Origin: Pseudomicrostroma phylloplanum | Lineage: Eukaryota; Basidiomycota; Exobasidiomycetes; Microstromatales | Length of the DNA: 64,000 bases | NCBI GenBank assembly: GCA_039545275.1 | Contig: BCHS01000005.1 | Span: forward strand, 1 to 64,000 | Direction of reading: 5' to 3' | Shown: positions 56,837 through 64,000 of the stretch, in pieces | How positions within the stretch are numbered: position 1 is the stretch's first letter | How the letters are laid out: the number at the start of each line of letters is the position of its first letter | Made by a program: the position numbers and the translations under genes | Notes under the pieces: model-generated | What the model was told of the DNA's origin: nothing | Seen by the model: only the letters and a program-made list of their open reading frames with translations | Database searches by the model: none

Positions 56837-57284
56837 GACTGAACAATGAAGAGGCAAAGGGAGGAAGGGAGGGGCCTCGAAGCAAGGTGCTTTGGCGCGC
56901 CGCCCTGGCGTTGCTGCGACACAAGCCGGGACACCGCCGACGTGAGGTGCCCTTCAGAGTATTGCGTCTCAGGTGAGGAGGGGCGGAAGCATCTGGCGAG
57001 GAGACCTGAGAGTGGAGGGCAGGATAGGAGTAAGCTTTGTAGCTCGAGAGTAGGATGCCGTGGTGATGTGTGAGTGATGCGAGGGGAACGGCCAAGTGTT
57101 GGTTGGCTGTAGGCACTGGTGGTGCCTGGCCCCGCCTGGCGTGAGTGTGCGCACAGGGCCTGGCTGGGCCACTGACTGCCATCCGCGAGGAGGTGCATCT
57201 CACTTCTTCCCGTTCCGCGTCCCGGTTCTTCGTCCATCCGTTCACCCACATCCATCCCATTGTCGCCCCACCCTGACAGCAAGC
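56837..57284. promoter_or_regulatory. Divergent promoter LysM gene / SmD3
   Basis: About 450 bp between divergent ATGs, without a recognised element or gene. Confidence 0.45.
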
Positions 57285-57904
57285 ATGGGCACAATTGGTA
57301 TCCCCACAAAGCTCCTCCACGAGTCCCTCGGCCACGTCGTCACACTCGAGCTCAAGGGCGGCCAATCCTACAGAGGCAAGCTCTTCGATGCAGAGGACAA
57401 CCTCAATTGCTCCCTCAAGGAGGTCATCCTCACCGCCAGGGATGGCAAGCAGACACATCTAGACAGCGTATACATCAGGGGGAGCATGATTAGGTTCATC
57501 GTGGTGCCAGATATGCTGCAGCAGGCGCCGATGTTCAAGAGGGTGGGACCGAATGCCATGAAGGGGAGGGGAATTGGTGCTGCAAGAGGAAGGGCGACGA
57601 TTATGCGAGGTGAGTTGGGTATGAAGATCTGTGGGCGAATAGTCCTCAGGACATGCTGCCTTCGCTACATTCGCTCAGCGTGTGGTTGGAGCAGGAGGCG
57701 ATAGCATGGGCTCAGCGGAGGCAATCCCCGCGGGGGCTTCCCTTAGTTCTGCCTCTCACTGAGCCCGAAGATCGAAAGGCTGGTGGCCATATTTGCATCA
57801 ACGACTGGAGTTCTCACCCGCCCTTTTCCTTTCCATCACCACTCTCCCACACAGCACAATCACGACGAGGCAGAGGAGGTCCACCTCAAGGTATCAGGAG
57901 GTAG
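57285..57904 (+). CDS. SMD3: Small nuclear ribonucleoprotein SmD3
   Basis: Two exons, 57285-57609 and 57855-57904, join in phase to 124 residues across a 245-nt intron, one of the longest in the window. Sm1: GIPTKLLHESLGHVVTLELK and GGQSYRGKLFDAEDNLNC. Sm2: VYIRGSMIRFIVVPDMLQQA, characteristic of D3. The tail is GRG/RG-rich (AARGRATIMR, then RRGRGG), normally symmetrically dimethylated on arginine. It is part of the Sm ring on U1, U2, U4 and U5 snRNAs. Length matches the family. Confidence 0.95.
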
Positions 57905-58081
57905 AAGGCGAAGCCCTCTAGAGCAAAAGGACAAGCTATACACCTGTGGACCGGGGAGCCAGAAGACGAGATGCCCGCGATCTCAGTCTTCGGTCCCGTC
58001 ATTTCCATTGTCATCCATCATCCACAATATGACAACACCGCATCCCAGAATCTCCCTCTCCTGCCGGGTCGCTGTGTATTT
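57905..58081. other. Short intergenic gap SmD3 / ATE1
   Basis: 177 bp of convergent 3' sequence, nothing seen. Confidence 0.4.
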
Positions 58082-59659
58082 CTAGACGAAGAAGACGCAT
58101 TCGCGAGCCAGCTCCCATCCAAGGGCAGCTACTGCCTCTCTGACCTTCTGCTGATCCCTCTGCTCCAATCTAGAGAGGATCATAGGCTTGATCCCCTCTC
58201 GCTGCCGGGTTGCCTCGAGTACATAGATCTCCCGAGCGAGCTTGGTGAGGTCTAGCGATGTTGGATCCAGTATACCAGGCATGGATGTCTGAGATGTGGG
58301 GAGCAGGGACGAGTCGCTCGCCGAAGATTGGTCTGAGGAAGAGGAGGAAGGCGAGGATGACTCCGATGGCTCCGGTGGCCTGGCTGCTGTCGCTGTTGAA
58401 GTCTCAGCGATAACTGCCTCCCCGTTGCCTCCCTTGCCCTTCCTGAAGCCATACCCCTTGCCGGTGTCCAACACAGAAATCGCCTCATCGAGATCGACCC
58501 ACTGACCGTCCTCTGCGTCCAAGAGCTGACTAGGTCTATAACTCCCCTTGTACCTCATCTTCTGGCAATTATGGATGTAGAAGCCCAGATAGTACCACTT
58601 CACCTCCTCCATCCCCTCCTTGGCCCCAACCCTCTCCAGCAGGGCGATCTCCCGCAGAACACTCATCTTGCCCAGCTGGAGCTTCTCGTGCTTGGGGTCG
58701 TAAAAGAAGTAGACAGAGGAGAGACAGTGTGGGAGGAGATCCAGGACACTGACGGCGATGAGCTCCTCGTCTAGTCGCCACTCGAGGTGGTAAAGACCAT
58801 AGGGTATAGGGGAGGATCCGGAGATGTCCACGCTTCCGTCCGACTGCAGCTCTGCTGTCTGGTCCCCCTCAGAACCGTCGGGAAGTTGTCGTCTCACAGG
58901 ACTTTCACAGAGGAAGCGCTTGAAGCCCTTTCGGGAGGAGACGTCCTCGTCTGACTCCTTGTGTACTCCCTGCTGGTAGCGTCTGAACAGGGCGTACTTC
59001 TCTGCAGAGGAAGAGCCCGGAACGAGGAGTGTACGCAGCTTGTGTCTGGGTTGGGGCAGACGGGGAGGCTGGAGCGGTGGAGGGGAACGAGGCATGCCTG
59101 CAGATAGAGGCGATTCTTTGCGCCATTGCGTGAAGAGGTCGTGTCGTTGCTGGTGTAAAGAGGAGAGGTCGGAGGAGCTGGATGGCCGACAGTCCATCTC
59201 GGTATCCTCCTGGTCCTCCTCGATCGATGCGAAGAAGTCTTGCAGGGAAGTCGGCCGTGTGTACTTTCCCTTCCCTTTGCCTTTGCCCCATATGGCCCTC
59301 TGCCTCACCAGCTCTGCTCCCCCCTCCTCCCCCTCGTCTCCTGCCCTTCTCAGCTCCTCTACAAACCTCCGCATCGTCTTCCGCCCGCTCCTGCCAATCT
59401 TGAACTTCTGCCCCTCGAGCCTGATACTAATCTGCTTACAGCAAGTCGCTCCCAAATCAGGCTTGTAGACGTAGCTCCCACTGCGTCTCCATCCTGCATC
59501 TGCGAGTCGTTGGTAGTGCTCGGCGGAAAGGTCGTGGGCCCAGATGCCAAAAGAGCGGGAGGTCTTGGCCTTGGAGCGCTGCCCGGGGGGAGAGCAGTAG
59601 CCGCAGGTGGAAGAGGAGTAGCCTACGGGAGCGATGATGGACTGGAATGACCTTGACAT
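58082..59659 (-). CDS. ATE1: Arginyl-tRNA--protein transferase 1 (ATE1)
   Basis: Single exon, 525 residues; the start MSRSFQSIIAP at 59659 is the first ATG that fits the family. N-terminal ATE domain: STCGYCSPPGQRSK (the CGYC cluster), YQRLADAGWRRSGSYVYKPD, then ATCCKQISIRLE (second cysteine pair); these four cysteines are required in known ATE1. C-terminal domain: KYALFRRYQQGVHKES, GLYHLEWRLDEELIAVSVLDLL, then SSVYFFYDPKH and KWYYLGFYIHNCQKMRYKG. It adds arginine from Arg-tRNA to acidic N-termini, marking proteins for the N-degron pathway. Ser-rich linkers lengthen both domains. No introns, unusual for this window. Confidence 0.93.
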   Translation of the reverse strand: MSRSFQSIIAPVGYSSSTCGYCSPPGQRSKAKTSRSFGIWAHDLSAEHYQRLADAGWRRSGSYVYKPDLGATCCKQISIRLEGQKFKIGRSGRKTMRRFVEELRRAGDEGEEGGAELVRQRAIWGKGKGKGKYTRPTSLQDFFASIEEDQEDTEMDCRPSSSSDLSSLHQQRHDLFTQWRKESPLSAGMPRSPPPLQPPRLPQPRHKLRTLLVPGSSSAEKYALFRRYQQGVHKESDEDVSSRKGFKRFLCESPVRRQLPDGSEGDQTAELQSDGSVDISGSSPIPYGLYHLEWRLDEELIAVSVLDLLPHCLSSVYFFYDPKHEKLQLGKMSVLREIALLERVGAKEGMEEVKWYYLGFYIHNCQKMRYKGSYRPSQLLDAEDGQWVDLDEAISVLDTGKGYGFRKGKGGNGEAVIAETSTATAARPPEPSESSSPSSSSSDQSSASDSSLLPTSQTSMPGILDPTSLDLTKLAREIYVLEATRQREGIKPMILSRLEQRDQQKVREAVAALGWELARECVFFV

Positions 59660-59942
59660 GTTGATTGAGAAGAGGAAGAAGAGAAGGAGGTCGCCCTCGC
59701 AGTCGAAGAAGGAATGTAAGGAAGGATGGTAGGAAAAGAAGGACCATGGCAATGCCGGCGGCCAGGTTGCGCTTGGGCCACCGCCCTCTTGCGGATCCCT
59801 TTCCGCATGAACCCTAGGCAACACTTCTTCCTATGCTACCATATCCGTATGTTCCCAATCTCGCAAGGTATTCACAATCCATCAGACACCTACAAGCTGT
59901 TGTCGTAGATAGTTCCTCTAGCGAGGATCTTGAGCAGCGAAG

Positions 59943-61413
59943 ATGTGCTGCATCTTCTTCACCCTTGGCGGCCACGATCATCACCTGTGAGTTGCAGCAC
60001 GCAGGCAGGCATACCGTTCGCTTGCCCCTCTGCCATGAGCAGCGCAGCTTACCCTCGAATCTTCTGCACAGCATCCTCGCCTCAAATCGAGACGAGTATC
60101 TGCATCGTTCCACCTCCTCCGCAGCCTTCCACTCCTTTCCCTCCCCCTCCAGCTTCGCCTCCTCCTCGTCCTCGGCAGGCAGCTCAGCAACCTCTCCTCA
60201 GCTTTCCTCCACGCCCTCCGGCACTCACCCGATCCTAAGCGGAATCGACGTCGACCCCTCTGGAGGCGGTACCTGGCTCGGCGTTCATGTCCTCTCTGGA
60301 CGGTGGGCCGCCCTGACCAACTTCACCGAGCCTGCCCCACCTGCGCTCCCGCCCAAGGGCAAGCCTCACGTGCTCAGGTATCGCTCCCGTGGAGGGCTGG
60401 TCAAGGAATGGCTCACTGCAGAGGAGAAGGATGAAGGCGCTGCGCAGGATATGCAGAGCTATGTGGATCGAATCGAGAGGGAGAGGGACGAGTATGCGGG
60501 GTTCAACCTACTCGTTGGGCAGCTGCCGACGGTCAAGGGGGTTAAGCGGGCACAGCTTGCCTACGCCACCAATCGAAACCACAGCCAGGGTCGCAAGGCA
60601 GTGACAGAGGCAACATCAGGGGAGACCGACACCTTGCCCGGCGAGGTACGCTTCCTCCTGCATCCCCACGACGAGCACGGCTCTCACATGCTAGAAGGAA
60701 GCCAGACAGCCTGCCTCAGCTGCGAGGTGCCCTCCACGAGCGAAAACGGCAACAGCGACAGCAGTAGCGTCTCTCACCTGCAGCCAAGCAGCCTTCAAGC
60801 CGCTCCCGCCTCCAGCAACGGGCTCACCACGAGCACAAGCGCAGAGGCGACCTCCCTCGGTCTCTCCAATTCTGTGCTCTCCGAGCCCTGGTCCAAGGTC
60901 GAGACTGGCCGAGCAGGGTTCGACGAGGCGGTGCACCGCTACACCTCCAGCGCTGCTGCCGCTTCAAGCTCACGGTCGGGGTCGAATACAAGAGCAGGAG
61001 CGGCAAGAGAGGCAGAGCCAGAAGCAGAAGCAGAAGAGGCCTTCATCGACTCTCTCTTCCGCGTTCTCGCCACGCCCAGTCTGGATCAAGTGCAGGAGCG
61101 AGCAGACCTACGGCGGACCGTCCTGGTGCCTGCGTTCAGTATGGCGCCTCCCAAGGGTAAAGGCTTACGAGGGGGCGCAGGAACAGGAGCAGGAGCTGGT
61201 GAGGGTGATGCTGGGAGTGAGAACGAGGAAGACAAGGCGTGGTATGGGACCCGGACCTCGACAGTGCTGCTGGTGAGGAAGAGCGGGGAGGTGACCTTTG
61301 TGGAGAGGGATGTGCATACCTTGGATGGCTCACGCTCACAGGCGAGATTGTTGAGTGAAGAGGAGAGGAGAAGGGGACAGAGGAGGTACGACTTCACACT
61401 TGGCGCGCTGTAG
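59943..61413 (+). CDS. TANGO2: TANGO2/NRDE-family protein
   Basis: Two exons, 59943-59986 and 60048-61413, join in phase to 469 residues. The short first exon encodes the conserved start MCCIFFTLGG with Cys-2. Exon 2 brings the NRDE motif NRDEYLHR, followed by GGGTWLGVHVLSGRWAALTNF and YAGFNLLVGQL, the standard family order. A longer reading frame starts upstream at 59833, but it lacks the MC start and is rejected. Family members have been linked to heme, Golgi and mitochondrial lipid or ER functions. Acid- and Ser-rich inserts make this protein much longer than human TANGO2 (276). The C-terminal core (WYGTRTSTVLLVRKSGEVTF) is intact. Confidence 0.85.
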
Positions 61414-61523
61414 TCCTGTTCTCCCCGCCGACAAATCGTAAAACGGTATCATTGATCCCTCGTTATCACGGGGGAACACTTTGACGGGGCAACGCTTCGA
61501 ACGAACACGACCACTCTACGCGC

Positions 61524-63630
61524 TCAAAGTCGCGCACGATCATGTCGGCCCTGGGAGAAGATCCACTCCGCATGATGCGCGCCCATACCGACATGGGCCT
61601 CCTCGGACAAGAGTCTCAGGGGCTCGTCTCCCTCTACCATCTCGCCGGCAAGAGCCGCGTGGAAAGCAGCAGCACGAGCCCCGGCCTCTTCGGCAGGGAT
61701 GAATGGCTGGCGATCGAGCAGACAGACCTTTTCGCCGCGCTCGTCAAGGTCGAGGGGAAGTGCGCCTCGAACAAAGTAGTCTGCGACCGTCTTGGAGGCA
61801 CACTTGCTGGGGAGACTGATGGTGCTGTGGCCCAGACCACCAGAGACGCGTAGCAGAGTGCTGCCCTTGAAGGAGGCTGCCATCTTGCGTGCGAAAGCCA
61901 GAGGAGTGACGGGGTCGAGGTCGTTGCTTCCAACGAGAATGGGAGTGGCAGGTGTGGTGTTGAAGAAGCCGTCGTACTGCTCGACGCCATCGATGGGCCA
62001 CGTCGCAGCCTTTGCGCCATTGCCGGTCCAGATCTCTGCTCCAAAGGGCGAGAACTTCTGGAGCTCAGCCAGGCGCGTGCGGTACTCCTTGGCCTCCCAG
62101 ACCTTTCCGTTGCCAAGGGCATCAGAGCCCATGATGGCGTATTGCGCCATAGGGGACGTGTAGTTGCTCGAGGGCCTTCGCTTCCTCCTTGGTGGATCAG
62201 CAGCGCCGGCAATTGAGCCACCCAATCCGTTGGCAGCCACAAAGGCCGTCCAGTTGCCGTTCTTGATGCCGGGAGCGAGCTGCTCAGCAAGTCGTCCCCA
62301 GGTGCTAGGCGCATACAGACTACTGAACAATTCGCCCTTGATGAAGAGGTAGGTCAGGAGCTGTGGGAAGTCGACGTCCATGACCACGACGGGCTGAACT
62401 CGGATGCTCTCCAAGGCTTCATAGAACTTCTTCGAGATGATGGATGCTCCCTTGTCTTTGCTTGCTCTGTCTGACTCTGTAGTGAGAGCCTCGGAAAGGG
62501 CACAGAGCTCAGGACCTGCGTTTGCGCACGTAGACCAGAAGTTGGAAAGGACCGCCTCGAAGTCGATGAGATTGTCGAGCCAGAGCCCCTGCTGATAATC
62601 TGGGACGTCCACGACGGCATCGAGCCAAAAGCGGCCGACTTCTTCGGGAAACATCGCCGCAAAGTAGCTGCCGAGGGCGGTGCCGTAGGAGACGCCAATG
62701 AGGTTGAGAGCTTTGTCGCCGACGGCCTTGTAAAGCAACCTGAGGTCACGGACTGTCGAGGCCGTGCTGACGTATTGCAGCTCATCTCCGATGGTGGCTT
62801 TGCACACGTTTGCCAAGAGTCGAGTGTGTGCGACGTCCCTGGGCAAGGAACCACTGGAAGCTTGATACAGGTCTGCTCCAAGATGCAAGCTGTCGTCGAC
62901 GAGCTTGAGGGTCTCGTCTTGCCAACAGTCAGCTCTGGGCCAGGTAGTCTTGACACCTCTGGGGTCATGAGCAACAATGTCGTATCGTGACTCTAGGAGG
63001 CGGTCGAGGTATTGTGACCCGCTCACAAGCGGTCCACCGCCGCGATTGCTCAAGGATCTAAGCCAGTCCACACCAGACCCACCAGGGCCGCCGGGGTTGA
63101 AGAAGACGCTGCCTAGGACCTTGGAGCGGGGCGTCTTGCCGCCTCCTGCCTTGTATTTGACGACGGCGAGGGAAGCTCTGCGCGTGTCAGCCTCGTTGAG
63201 GTAGTTGAGGGGTGCTTGCATACGATAGCAGTGCGTGCCAGGTACATCCACGAACTCATCGTCCCAGCACTTGATTTCAGTGAGCTTGCCAAGCGGTACT
63301 TTGGCCTGTATGCGGGAGGATGGGTCAGCTCCATTGGGTGAACTTGTGTATAGAGACTGTTAGGCTGATTTCACTCACCCAGTCTACGTCCTCATCTGCA
63401 GGCAGCGTCTTGTTGGCCAGCAGACCGGCCCCAGAAGCGAGGCCTTGCATGGGCTGCACAAAGCTCGTTGCCTGACGTAGGGTGTCATTGAAGGAGCCAC
63501 GCAGGCCTGCCCAGAGGCAGATACCTATCAGAGCCAAGAGAGGTCGAGTCCAGGTGGCCTTGTTGGCGCTGCGTGGAGCAGGAGCTGCTGAAGGGTGCAG
63601 GGGAAGGACCTCGGCTTTCTTCGAGGACAT
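61524..63630 (-). CDS. Membrane-anchored TAP-type alpha/beta-hydrolase (peptidase)
   Basis: Two exons, 63630-63379 and 63305-61524, join in phase to 677 residues. An N-terminal signal anchor (RPLLALIGICLWAGLRGSF, about 28-46) makes a type II membrane protein. The hydrolase has the oxyanion motif FFNPGGPGGSG, nucleophile S290 in GVSYGT, D548 in DLDPVTP and H577 in GLGHS, a complete triad. The C-terminal part has the TAP-like domain pattern (PILVGSNDLDPVTP, then SKCASKTVADYFVRG). Related fungal and bacterial enzymes are tripeptidyl or prolyl aminopeptidases; substrate specificity is unproven. A TATATA (63709-63714) lies 79-84 bp upstream of the ATG on this strand. Confidence 0.86.
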
Positions 63631-64000
63631 GTTGAGTAAGCTAAGGGAGGCGGGGTGCTATTGGGAATGTACCTGCAAGTCTAGCAAGTCGGTGAGGCAG
63701 ACGCTCTCTATATACCTTGCAAGGTCGCTGTTGCTGCGACGATGACCGGAAGGCTGTGTTCCTTTCTCGCGCACTCAGTCGTCCGTCCTCTTTAATGCTT
63801 ATGCTGGGTGGGTATGCTCAATTCAGGAACGCACTCTTGCCTGCCTCCCACTTCCGTTCGTCGGGGCCCGAGCGTCGTCCGTCGGCTTTCAGTTGCCAGG
63901 CGAGCTTCTCCGCGTGCGTGTGCGTGTGCCTATTTCAACCCGTCGGCAATTTACCAATGGCCGTTGGTCGAGGTGAGGCGTGCAGCGGAACGGGAGGGAC
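63631..64000. promoter_or_regulatory. Upstream region of the TAP-type hydrolase gene, window edge
   Basis: 370 bp to the right end of the window. TATATA at 63709-63714 sits about 80 bp from the start codon on the minus strand. No other gene is supported. Confidence 0.5.

Overview
The window looks like nuclear DNA from a basidiomycete fungus. Genes are dense and lie on both strands. Introns are short (about 50-250 nt) with GTGAGT/GTAAGT-type donors, and exons are GC-rich. The proteins carry long Ser, Ala, Gln and Glu runs. The gene content (palC, ESA1, CAP, GCP3, AP180, a siderophore transporter, GT31) is fungal. A smut-type lineage (Ustilaginomycotina) would fit the style, but that is inference. 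I see no bacterial operons, CRISPR arrays, rRNA or convincing tRNA. Coordinates of spliced genes come from hand-read splice sites with phase checked at every junction.

Layout. 0-3.6 kb: kinase-fold protein with direct repeats behind it, then a small cytochrome b5. 4.1-11 kb: a small GPI-type secreted protein diverging from the SMC5/6 subunit NSE1, a vacuolar amino-acid transporter diverging from the histone acetyltransferase ESA1. 11-18 kb: mitochondrial BolA protein diverging from an SppA-type peptidase whose frame is broken by a 26-bp tandem duplication, an EFM6-like lysine methyltransferase, a sulfotransferase-like P-loop protein. 18.6-32 kb: SURF6/RRP14, an orphan single-pass membrane protein, kinetochore DSN1/MIS13, the pH-signalling BRO1 protein palC diverging from COP9 subunit CSN6, and LSM5. 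32-41 kb: an orphan small protein, a GT31 glycosyltransferase, a 0.68-kb element with inverted ends, an SDR, and the gamma-tubulin complex protein GCP3. 41.6-52 kb: AP180 clathrin adaptor, then a more accessory stretch with a DHA2 exporter, a siderophore-type transporter and an SDR. 52-64 kb: CAP/SRV2, a cytosolic LysM protein, SmD3, ATE1, TANGO2 and a membrane-anchored TAP-type alpha/beta hydrolase.

Most genes are housekeeping: chromatin and chromosome maintenance (ESA1, NSE1, DSN1, GCP3), RNA processing (LSM5, SmD3, RRP14), endocytosis and actin (AP180, CAP), and protein modification or turnover (ATE1, CSN6, EFM6). They do not form one pathway. No clear novel defence or biosynthetic system is visible. 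The best leads are the SppA frameshifting duplication, the dense array of Prk1-type motifs in AP180, and the inverted-repeat element at 35.55-36.23 kb.
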